Origin: an uncultured Tissierellia bacterium
GTDB taxonomy: Bacteria > Bacillota > Clostridia > Tissierellales > Peptoniphilaceae
Direction of reading: 5' to 3'
Assembly: GCA_902489375.1 (NCBI GenBank)
Contig: CABTZP010000074.1
Span: forward strand, 1 to 6,757
DNA: 6,757 nucleotides
Shown in pieces: positions 1 through 5,409 of the stretch (its first letter is position 1; the number at the start of each line of letters is the position of its first letter). The translations under genes were made by a program, and so were the position numbers. A model generated the notes under the pieces. That model did not search any database and was not told where the DNA came from. It was given only the letters and a program-made list of their open reading frames with translations.

Positions 1-57
1 CGCTAGACTTAGGATCTAGTGCCTTTCGGCGTATGGGTTCAAGTCCCTTTACCCGCA
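1..57 (+). tRNA. tRNA-Leu(UAG), 5'-truncated by the contig start
   Basis: This is the 3' part of a class II tRNA. The anticodon stem is CTAGA (3-7) with TCTAG (15-19) around the loop CTTAGGA (8-14), which places the anticodon TAG at 10-12 and so reads CUN leucine codons. A long variable arm follows (TGCC, TTTC, GGCG; 20-31), as expected for Leu. The T loop TTCAAGT is at 38-44, the 3' acceptor strand TACCCGC at 50-56 and the discriminator A at 57. The acceptor 5' strand and D arm lie before the contig start. CCA is not encoded (CTG follows), so it would be added enzymatically. One oddity is the T stem (ATGGG with CCCTT), which has a T-T mismatch at its fourth pair. The identification is seen directly in the sequence. 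Confidence 0.9.
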
Positions 58-90
58 CTGACAACTTTTTTCTCATTTTCCTTTTGTGTT

Positions 91-112
91 AAGGAGCGAA
101 AAACGCCTCCTT
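91..112 (+). other. Hairpin between tRNA-Leu and its terminator
   Basis: AAGGAGCG (91-98) can pair with CGCCTCCTT (104-112) around an AAAAA loop with one bulged C, giving about eight base pairs. No U-run follows, so on its own it is not a classical terminator. It could protect or help process the tRNA 3' trailer, or be a degenerate terminator. The pairing is seen in the sequence; any role is inference. Confidence 0.4.
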
Positions 113-127
113 GACGATCAAAAAGAC

Positions 128-164
128 GGCGCTGACCTTTTGGTCTAGCCGCCTTTTTCTTTTT
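128..164 (+). terminator. Rho-independent terminator after tRNA-Leu
   Basis: GGCG (128-131) pairs with CGCC (150-153), and GACC (134-137) pairs with GGTC (142-145), separated by a small internal loop and closed by a TTTT tetraloop. A long U-run follows (TTTTTCTTTTT, 154-164). The A-run just upstream (120-124) can extend the stem and would give a U-run on the other strand. It most likely ends the tRNA transcript and insulates the adhesin gene downstream. Confidence 0.7.
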
Positions 165-284
165 CAGCCCTTTTTAAAAGAAACAGAGATGAAACAAATC
201 CCTTTGATTCTCGGACACGAAGAGACTTTCTTTTCCCTATAGTAAAAACAGAAGATCTCCCCAAGGGGGAAAAGGAGGATTTAA

Positions 285-2096
285 ATGAAAAAAAGAGCAG
301 GAAAAAGAACCCGGTTTTGGGCGCTGATCATCGCCCTAGTCATGACTTTGATGGCGTCAGGGCTTAAAATCGCAAAAGCAGAGGAGGAAAAGCCCATCTA
401 TTTTCATACCATCAATCCCAATGATCAATATGACTGGTATATTGAATCGTTAAACAGGGGACGCCCGGAATCAATAGGAAGACTTCAGCAGTTTCATAAT
501 GTGGGCGTTGGGGCAATTGATATTTTTTGCAGGTTAAATGGTCCCTATGACCCCCTTCCGCCGCTTCCTTTGGATAAAGAACTACAATTTTTTTGCATGG
601 AACCTTCTGTTCAGTACTCTGAAAAAGACACCGAAATAAAATTCCCTTATCAGGAGAAGACAAAAGAAGTCTTTGAAATTTTAAAGAGCCATTATGGAAT
701 TGAAGAAGAGGATTTGCAAAAAATGGGAAGGGCATCAACCTATTTCGAACGCTTTCATTATCCGATGACCTTTGAACAAATTGGGGTTTGGAATTATATG
801 AAAGATTTTAGGCAAGCGACGAATATCACCCATCCTAAGAGCCCAGAGGAGTCCTTAACGGATCTTCGGGAAAAAAACGACAATATTAAAGAAGCGGATA
901 ATCAAGTCCACAGTGGAAATATTTCTTTTTATAAGGGACTCGCTGAAGCGGAACTGATGGCGATGCGAATGGAAACGTCGGCCGAAGCTCCGCTGATGGA
1001 AGTGGAGGAGCCTGGAACCTATTCATTTGATCCCGTTTTTGCGTATGCGGTTCCTGAAATGAGGGCCGAAACAGAAGAAGGTTCTCCCCTGATGCTTGAT
1101 GAAGCCCTTGTTCAACCCCTGGACCGAGAATCTTCCGCCGTGGATACGGGAGAATATACCTTAAGCTTTACCATTCCGGAAGAGGCAAAAAGCGGGGTAT
1201 ACGAAGTCAAAGTCATTCGACCGGATTATGCCGGCCAATACCAATGGAAATTTTTTGCTTCCTTTAAAACACCCACCAGCCCCATCCAGGAATCTTGCCA
1301 GCTTTTTGGAAAAATGGAGGGACAGCCGGGAGAAAAAGAAGAGATTTTTCAAGTCAAACTGAACAGGCCCGAAGAAGAGGATCTAGAGCCAGATCCACCG
1401 GAAAAGGATCCTCCAAGCGCGAATCCTTCTGAAGAAAAAGGGGATCAGATCAGCCAAAACCATGCCCAATCTCAATCTTCGGGGAATCCTTCAACCAATA
1501 AAAATGAAAGCAGTTATTCCACGAATATCCATATCCATTACCCGGAGCAAAAAGACAAAAGCCTTCCAGGAGAAGAGAAGCGATCATTCAAGAAAGGAGA
1601 AAAAGAAAAAGAGGGAAAAGTGAAAACCGGGGAGGGGGAAGAAAAGGCAAAAGAAGAAAGCAAAAAAAAGAAAGAGGAGAAAAAGGAGAAGAAAAAAACG
1701 GAGGAAGATTGCTATTGCCGCGATCCCGAGAAAAGAAAAAATCCAAAAGACCCTTGCCCCTGCACAGACCCCGATTGTACCTACTGTCAACAAGGCTGCT
1801 TAAAGGAAGAGGGGGAGGAAAAAGAAAAAAACCGGACGCTGGGCGAGGAAAAAGGTGAGACAAACTCAGATCAGAAGAAAAAAGAAAAAGTTCTCTCTTC
1901 AAAACCCCTTGCGTCTTCCTCAAAAAGGACAAGGAAAAACGCGAATGGGGAAAGCTTATTTTCCCCGCAAACGGGCGCTTTTCAGCTGCTTTCTCTTCCT
2001 TTTATTGGAGGGGCCTTGATGAGCGGAGCAAGTGGACTGTTCCTTTTGAAGAAAAAGAAAAGCAGAAACCGGGCGAAAAGAAAAAGAAGAGGATAG
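285..2096 (+). CDS. Cell-wall anchored thioester-domain-like adhesin with SPQTG sorting signal
   Basis: A 603-residue secreted surface protein, probably an adhesin. The start ATG has a strong site AAAGGAGG (271-278) six bases upstream. Residues 1-32 are a signal peptide: a basic N-terminus, a hydrophobic core at about 11-26, and AKA before a probable cleavage. Residues about 36-180 resemble TED/TQXA thioester domains. Cys104 sits in FFCMEPS (compare the family's YC[IL][DE]P) and Gln165 in FEQIGVW (compare TQxAIW). In the family these side chains form an internal thioester that binds host or surface amines covalently. Residues about 243-330 look like a beta-sandwich module. Residues 360-475 and 506-555 are a Pro/Lys/Glu-rich stalk. 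Between them is a seven-Cys module (Cys476, 478, 491, 493, 498, 501, 505). The C-terminus has SPQTG (560-564), a hydrophobic stretch (565-588) and a very basic tail, which is a sortase sorting signal. The gene seems monocistronic. Secretion and anchoring are firm; the thioester assignment is a motif-level inference because Glu replaces the usual Thr before Gln. Confidence 0.75.
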   Translation: MKKRAGKRTRFWALIIALVMTLMASGLKIAKAEEEKPIYFHTINPNDQYDWYIESLNRGRPESIGRLQQFHNVGVGAIDIFCRLNGPYDPLPPLPLDKELQFFCMEPSVQYSEKDTEIKFPYQEKTKEVFEILKSHYGIEEEDLQKMGRASTYFERFHYPMTFEQIGVWNYMKDFRQATNITHPKSPEESLTDLREKNDNIKEADNQVHSGNISFYKGLAEAELMAMRMETSAEAPLMEVEEPGTYSFDPVFAYAVPEMRAETEEGSPLMLDEALVQPLDRESSAVDTGEYTLSFTIPEEAKSGVYEVKVIRPDYAGQYQWKFFASFKTPTSPIQESCQLFGKMEGQPGEKEEIFQVKLNRPEEEDLEPDPPEKDPPSANPSEEKGDQISQNHAQSQSSGNPSTNKNESSYSTNIHIHYPEQKDKSLPGEEKRSFKKGEKEKEGKVKTGEGEEKAKEESKKKKEEKKEKKKTEEDCYCRDPEKRKNPKDPCPCTDPDCTYCQQGCLKEEGEEKEKNRTLGEEKGETNSDQKKKEKVLSSKPLASSSKRTRKNANGESLFSPQTGAFQLLSLPFIGGALMSGASGLFLLKKKKSRNRAKRKRRG

Positions 2097-2240
2097 AAGG
2101 CTAAAAACCAAAAACGGATTTTCTCTGTAAGCCCCATGCGGGAAAAGAAAAAAACCAACGAAAAAATCTGCTTTTTTACGCCTGAGGATTTCTTTTTTCT
2201 GCGATTTTTCCGCCTTTTCTCATGGAAAAAGTCCCCATTG

Positions 2241-2254
2241 TTGGCAATCGCCAA
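2241..2254. repeat. Inverted repeat over the -35 box, possible operator
   Basis: TTGGCAATCGCCAA is a perfect 5-bp inverted repeat (TTGGC and GCCAA) with a 4-base centre. Its left arm forms most of the -35 box TTGGCA. A repressor bound here would block RNA polymerase. No regulator gene is in the window. The palindrome is seen directly; operator function is inference. Confidence 0.4.
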
Positions 2255-2269
2255 AAACTCGAATATAAT
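2241..2269 (+). promoter_or_regulatory. Sigma-A type promoter of the three-gene operon
   Basis: The -35 box TTGGCA (2241-2246) is separated by exactly 17 bases from a perfect -10 box TATAAT (2264-2269). Transcription should start near 2276, giving a leader of about 55 bases before the ATG at 2332. No other convincing promoter lies between here and the end of dacA, so this probably drives all three genes. Confidence 0.8.
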
Positions 2270-2321
2270 GAAAAAAGAGAGAACGGTTCGATTGCAAATA
2301 AACCTTGAATGAACAGAGGAA

Positions 2322-2327
2322 GAGAGG
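2322..2327 (+). promoter_or_regulatory. Ribosome binding site that decides the start of the CC-motif gene
   Basis: GAGAGG lies four bases before the ATG at 2332, and a second purine-rich site, AGAGGA (2315-2320), lies 11 bases before it. An in-frame TTG at 2305 would lengthen the protein by nine residues, but its upstream bases (AATAAACC) show no Shine-Dalgarno sequence. The ATG at 2332 is therefore preferred. GTG at 2335 is a possible alternative. Confidence 0.5.
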
Positions 2328-2331
2328 CAGC

Positions 2332-2679
2332 ATGGTGGACTTCGTCATGACGGATCAGGCAAAGGAATATCTTAGAGAAAAGGAGCAAAAAGAAATTTTT
2401 ATTGATGTGCTCTTAAAGCAGGAAGGTTGCTGTTCCGCCCCCATGCTCTCCGGCATATTCCATAAAAACGCGACAAAGGGAAGGGTCTATCAGACGGAGG
2501 AAAAAGATGGCATTGCCATTCATTATGATCCCTTCCTTTTTAAATATGTACCGGATGGAGAAGCCACCGAAATTGATTGTACCGGTTTGGGCCCCTTTCG
2601 ATCTTTATATTTGAAGACCCGCTTAAACCCATTCAAGGAATTTAAAATTTCAGGAGAAGATTATGGGAGTGGAAAATAA
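2332..2679 (+). CDS. Small CC-motif protein, resembling the CC/Se motif (seleno)protein family
   Basis: A 115-residue soluble protein without signal peptide or membrane segment. The N-terminus (MTDQAKEYLREK) resembles the opening of HesB/IscA-like and CC/Se-motif small proteins. It is followed by a strand (IFIDVLL, 22-28) and a vicinal cysteine pair, Cys33-Cys34, in EGCCSAP. Some members of the CC/Se family carry selenocysteine at this motif; here both codons are Cys (TGC TGT), so no recoding is needed. A third cysteine, Cys83, lies in the C-terminal half. The function is not known; a redox or metal-related role is only a guess from the Cys pair. It is first in an operon, and its last 17 bases overlap the next gene in another frame, which implies translational coupling. 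The family assignment is from memory of the motif pattern and is moderate. Confidence 0.55.
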   Translation: MVDFVMTDQAKEYLREKEQKEIFIDVLLKQEGCCSAPMLSGIFHKNATKGRVYQTEEKDGIAIHYDPFLFKYVPDGEATEIDCTGLGPFRSLYLKTRLNPFKEFKISGEDYGSGK

Positions 2680-3514
2680 AGGCAAAATGCCTGCAAACAC
2701 CCTTAACCCAGAGGAAATCATCAAAAACTGGGTTCAAGGTCAGGAAGACGTCCGTCTCTTCGCCCTTTGTGGTAAAAGCGAAGAGGAGGCCGGCTTCGCC
2801 CAGGATCAGCCCGTCTACACATTTTTCCTTGGGGTAGAAGACCCGGAAGCCTTTGCGGACCATGACTGGGGAAAGATTTTCGGACAGGAGCCGATTCAAG
2901 ATTCCGTTTGTCTTTGGAACCCCATCCTCATCCGCCTACTTTTGGCAGATCGGACCCGAATCGACCTTTCCATTGATGATCCCCAGGTCATCGCCCAGAT
3001 CGTCATGGAAGCCGAAAATCCGGAAATCGTCCTGGATCAGGATGATCTCTGCTGTTCGATGACCCTGCCGACCAACTTTACCCGAAGAGAATCCGCGCCC
3101 GATGTGGCAGAACTCGAACTTTATTCGGGCGGCTTTTTCCGCCTTATGACCGATACCGCCTTCTACATCTATCAGGGCCAGCTCTTATCCGCCCAAAAAA
3201 CCTTGGGAGAAGGAAGAGCAATCCTCTGTAAAATGGTGGAAGCGGCTATGGAAAGAAAGATGGATTATTCGGTCAGCCTTCGGGGCCATGCTGAAAAACT
3301 AGACAAATACCTAGACGACGAATGGTATGACCATCTCACGGAAACCTACGTCGACTGTGCGCCGGAAAGGCTCTGGGACGGGCTTTTTCAGGCCAGCATT
3401 CTCTTCCGAAAGGCGGGTCTGGTGATGGATGAGGATTCTTCCTTTACCTATCCCCGCCGGATGGATGTCACCCTCATGCGGCTCTTTCGTCAGATGTGGG
3501 AGGAAAGCCAATGA
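2663..3514 (+). CDS. ANT(6)/AadK-like (streptomycin adenylyltransferase family) homologue, probably catalytically altered
   Basis: A 283-residue cytosolic protein whose overall pattern matches aminoglycoside 6-adenylyltransferases (Adenyl_strep family). DVRLFALCGKS (29-39) corresponds to the family's D-x-R-x-x-x-x-x-G-S-R strand. RTRIDLSI (97-104) corresponds to R-x-R-I-D-L, with the acidic residue Asp101 kept. The C-terminal half (from about 155) has the family's helical landmarks: FFRLMTDTAFYIYQGQLLSA, SVSLRGHAEKLDKYL, and ERLWDGLFQASILFR followed by FTYP. The nucleotidyltransferase DxD, expected near 51-53 (family D-Y-D), reads V-Y-T, and G-S-R reads G-K-S. Two metal-binding Asp residues therefore seem missing, so aminoglycoside resistance should not be inferred. 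It may be a pseudoenzyme or act on another ligand. The length is normal and the frame intact. The start ATG follows AGGAG (2652-2656) by six bases. It overlaps the genes on both sides. Confidence 0.7.
   Translation: MGVENKGKMPANTLNPEEIIKNWVQGQEDVRLFALCGKSEEEAGFAQDQPVYTFFLGVEDPEAFADHDWGKIFGQEPIQDSVCLWNPILIRLLLADRTRIDLSIDDPQVIAQIVMEAENPEIVLDQDDLCCSMTLPTNFTRRESAPDVAELELYSGGFFRLMTDTAFYIYQGQLLSAQKTLGEGRAILCKMVEAAMERKMDYSVSLRGHAEKLDKYLDDEWYDHLTETYVDCAPERLWDGLFQASILFRKAGLVMDEDSSFTYPRRMDVTLMRLFRQMWEESQ
3498..3503 (+). promoter_or_regulatory. Ribosome binding site that decides the dacA start
   Basis: GGGAGG lies seven bases before the ATG at 3511. An in-frame GTG at 3496 overlaps this site and has no Shine-Dalgarno sequence of its own, so the ATG at 3511 is the likely start. 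That ATG forms an ATGA overlap with the TGA stop of the preceding gene, the usual arrangement for translational coupling. Confidence 0.75.
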
Positions 3515-5001
3515 AAAAGAAAATAGAAGAATTTTCCATTAAGCGCTTTCGAAGAGGAGGAATTTTCCTCCTCTGCTTTCTTTTATGCTTCACGGTCGGC
3601 GGGCCTCTGATTGGGGAAAATCCAGAGGAAAGGGCGTTTTGCGTCTTTACCCCGGCCTGGGTCCAGGCAAAAAAAGAAGGAGCGGAGATTCAAGATTTTT
3701 CTTTAGAGGATTATCAAAAAGAAGGATCAATCTCTGAAAAATTCCCAGAGTCCACATTCGATCAGGAAGAACGAGAAGAAGGGACGAAGTCTTCAGAAGA
3801 GGAAGACGAAGATCAGCCTTCCCAGCCGGTCACGGAATCGGCGAAAGAAGATGAAGAAAAGACCGCGGCGTCTTTAAAAAAGTTTTTCACCTACTATGAT
3901 CAGGTCCCCGTCATGCTGATTGGCACGGTGGAAGGATCCAATGTGATGATGGGAAAAAATGCCGATCAGGTTCATGGGATTGCCTCCATGACAAAGCTAA
4001 TGACCTATTATCTGGCAAAAGAAGACCTTGCTTCTGGAAAAGCGTCCATGGAAGACGAAGTTACCGTTTCCAAGGAAGCGGCCGATCTTAATCAGGCGGG
4101 ATATTCGAATTATGGTTTAAAGGCCGGAGATAAGCTCCCCTTGAGCCAGATGATCTACGGGATGATGACCGTCTCTGGGAACGACGCGTCCACCGCGATT
4201 GCCGAGCACCTGGGCGGAAGCGAAAAGGCTTTTGTCGCCCGAATGAACCAGACCGCAAAGGACATGGGCCTTTCGACGATGCACTTTGTCAACGCCTCAG
4301 GGATTACCTTGGAAGATGGAAAATATAACCAATCCTCCGCCCGGGATCTTTATCGTTTTGCCTTAAAGCTGATTAAAAAATATCCGGAAGTTCAGGATTT
4401 TACCAAAGTAAAACAGGTTGAAGAAAAAGAGCGAAAGTTTTCACATCCTTCGACCTTTTACCAGTATATGCGGGACATTCCTGGGATGAAGGGGCTGAAA
4501 ACGGGAAATTCCAAGGAAGCCGGTCACTGCTTCGCCGGCTGGTTTTCCATTCATTCCAAACTGACCCAATCCGATTATGAAATCATTGCCATCCTGATGG
4601 GCGCGCCCTCAAATGATGCAAGGTGGCGGACTACCCTTGAGATGGTTCAAACGTCTGCCGGTTCTTTTTCTCCCCTTCAGCTCGTCGATCAGGAAAAGCC
4701 CGTTGAGCGAATGGAGATTCCTGGCTCAAAAGAAGGCTGGGTTGACCTTTATCCGGCGGAGAGCTTTTCCATTTTCACCTATACCAACGCCAAATTCGAT
4801 ATCCATTATCGGATTGATTCCGGCATTACCGCGCCGACAAAGGCTGGGCAAAAGTTCGGCACCATCTCCATCAGCAAAGAGGGCAAAGAGGTTAAGGAGA
4901 TTCCGATTGTCGGCCATGAATCTACTGAAAAGGCGCCCTTCCTCAGTCGCTTGGGAGAGGGTATCGGGCGATTTACCAACTTTTTATCCAGCCTGGCCTA
5001 G
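3511..5001 (+). CDS. dacA: D-alanyl-D-alanine carboxypeptidase (penicillin-binding protein 5/6 type, peptidase S11)
   Basis: A 496-residue serine carboxypeptidase that removes the terminal D-Ala from peptidoglycan stem peptides outside the membrane. All three active-site motifs are present: S-M-T-K (Ser159 nucleophile, Lys162), S-G-N (222-224) and K-T-G (330-332). A C-terminal beta domain of PBP5_C type covers about 380-468, and the last 20 residues look like the amphipathic helix that holds such enzymes on the membrane. The N-terminus has a basic stretch and a hydrophobic segment (17-34). Cleavage might occur after VQA (51-53), but this is unclear and it could instead be an uncleaved anchor. 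A Glu/Ser/Asp-rich segment of about 60 residues (60-120) precedes the catalytic domain. This puts the catalytic Ser roughly 100 residues later than in typical DacA proteins. It is the last gene of the operon and ends just before a strong terminator. Enzyme class is secure; the symbol is by family. Confidence 0.93.
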   Translation: MKKKIEEFSIKRFRRGGIFLLCFLLCFTVGGPLIGENPEERAFCVFTPAWVQAKKEGAEIQDFSLEDYQKEGSISEKFPESTFDQEEREEGTKSSEEEDEDQPSQPVTESAKEDEEKTAASLKKFFTYYDQVPVMLIGTVEGSNVMMGKNADQVHGIASMTKLMTYYLAKEDLASGKASMEDEVTVSKEAADLNQAGYSNYGLKAGDKLPLSQMIYGMMTVSGNDASTAIAEHLGGSEKAFVARMNQTAKDMGLSTMHFVNASGITLEDGKYNQSSARDLYRFALKLIKKYPEVQDFTKVKQVEEKERKFSHPSTFYQYMRDIPGMKGLKTGNSKEAGHCFAGWFSIHSKLTQSDYEIIAILMGAPSNDARWRTTLEMVQTSAGSFSPLQLVDQEKPVERMEIPGSKEGWVDLYPAESFSIFTYTNAKFDIHYRIDSGITAPTKAGQKFGTISISKEGKEVKEIPIVGHESTEKAPFLSRLGEGIGRFTNFLSSLA

Positions 5002-5030
5002 GGGCTGGGCTCCTCTTTTCAACAAAAAAC

Positions 5031-5078
5031 AAAGGGGCTGTATCGAACGATTTGCTCGTTCTGACACAGCTCCTTTTT
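5031..5078. terminator. Bidirectional terminator shared by dacA and tRNA-Arg
   Basis: The outer arm GGGGCTGT (5034-5041) pairs over eight positions (one G-U) with ACAGCTCC (5066-5073). The inner arm GAACGA (5045-5050) pairs with TCGTTC (5056-5061) around TTTGC. On the plus strand the U-run is 5074-5078, right for ending the dacA operon. On the minus strand the hairpin is followed by TTTGTTTTTTG, right for ending tRNA-Arg. The stem starts about 30 bases after the dacA stop and only a few bases beyond the tRNA 3' end. Confidence 0.85.
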
Positions 5079-5152
5079 CGCAGCATGGAGGAATCGAACC
5101 CCCGGCCTTCTCCTTAGGAGGGAGACGCTCTATCCGACTGAGCTAATGCTGC
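5079..5152 (-). tRNA. tRNA-Arg(CCU)
   Basis: Read on the minus strand, the cloverleaf is complete. The acceptor GCAGCAT pairs perfectly with ATGCTGC. The D stem is GCTC/GAGC. The anticodon stem TCTCC/GGAGA encloses CTCCTAA, giving anticodon CCT (plus positions 5116-5118), which reads AGG. The T arm is GGGGG, TTCGATT, CCTCC with one G-U pair. The discriminator is G, and CCA is not encoded. The gene converges on dacA and shares its terminator. GCCCGC (5151-5156), which overlaps the 5' end of the tRNA, can pair with GCGGGC (5171-5176) in the leader, so the precursor may fold there before RNase P processing. Confidence 0.95.
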
Positions 5153-5192
5153 CCGCGGATCTTTTCCCAGGCGGGCCCCGGGAATGCTTCCT

Positions 5193-5221
5193 ATTTTATA
5201 CAAAAAGGGCAATCTTTTCAA
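5193..5221 (-). promoter_or_regulatory. Promoter of tRNA-Arg
   Basis: On the minus strand the -35 box TTGAAA (plus 5216-5221) is followed after 17 bases by TAAAAT (plus 5193-5198), inside TATAAAAT. Transcription would start near 5186, leaving a precursor leader of about 33 bases. This is the only good promoter pattern upstream of the tRNA. Confidence 0.65.
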
Positions 5222-5230
5222 AGGGCTTTT

Positions 5231-5291
5231 TTCTCGAACCTCGGCAAAAAATATCGCGGGAGAAAACCGCCTCCTTTCGAGAATTCTTGAA
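5231..5291. repeat. Three TTCNNGAA palindromes upstream of the EF-G-like gene
   Basis: TTCTCGAA (5231-5238), TTCGAGAA (5276-5283) and TTCTTGAA (5284-5291) all fit TTCNNGAA. The first is the reverse complement of the second. The second and third abut, giving a 16-base near-perfect palindrome (one mismatched pair) whose right half covers most of the -35 box at 5287-5292. This arrangement fits a regulator-binding region. The pattern is seen; the function is inference, and no candidate regulator is in the window. Confidence 0.4.
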
Positions 5292-5315
5292 GGCCCGCAC
5301 GCTCATTGATATAAT
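5287..5315 (+). promoter_or_regulatory. Sigma-A type promoter of the EF-G-like gene
   Basis: TTGAAG (5287-5292) is spaced 17 bases from a perfect TATAAT (5310-5315). The start should be near 5322, giving a leader of about 88 bases before the ATG at 5410. The leader has only short possible stems (for example CGGT with ACCG) and no riboswitch that I recognise. Confidence 0.8.
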
Positions 5316-5409
5316 GAAAAAATCAATTCATCTTTATAGCAGAGACGGTGCGAAAGACCGATCCGCAGCGTTTTAGGGCTTTAAGAAATACATCATATCA
5401 GGAGGAACC

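Noticed and set aside
211..243. Possible promoter of the adhesin gene (TATAGT at 238-243)
   Set aside because: The -10 is plausible, but the best -35 candidate (CGGACA, 212-217) is 20 bases away, too far for a standard promoter. The true promoter of this gene is not clear.
412..738. Open reading frame on the minus strand inside the adhesin gene
   Set aside because: It lies entirely within a well-supported coding region, has no ribosome binding site and no recognisable protein features.
1584..1932. Two overlapping minus-strand frames rich in Phe, Leu, Ser and Pro
   Set aside because: They are the complement of the purine-rich Lys/Glu stalk of the adhesin; the composition is a mirror of that low-complexity tract, not evidence of membrane proteins.
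2097..2240. Terminator after the adhesin gene
   Set aside because: The region is A/T-rich, with weak pairings such as AAAAAA with TTTTTT (about 2161-2178) and GCG with CGC around 2201-2215, but none forms a stable GC-rich stem followed by a U-run.
2263..2276. Fourteen bases (ATATAATGAAAAAA) shared with positions 5309-5322
   Set aside because: Both copies are -10 boxes followed by an A-rich initial transcribed region; this is best explained as common promoter composition, not a mobile or regulatory repeat.
2663..3514. Aminoglycoside resistance gene
   Set aside because: The family resemblance is real, but the catalytic DxD is absent and there is no mobile or resistance-cassette context.
4613..5146. 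Long plus-strand frame overlapping the 3' end of dacA
   Set aside because: It reads in a second frame through the conserved dacA C-terminal domain, the terminator and the tRNA-Arg gene, so it cannot be a real protein gene.
5322..5409. Riboswitch or attenuator in the 88-base leader of the EF-G-like gene
   Set aside because: Only short competing stems of about four pairs are visible, with no known riboswitch core and no terminator.
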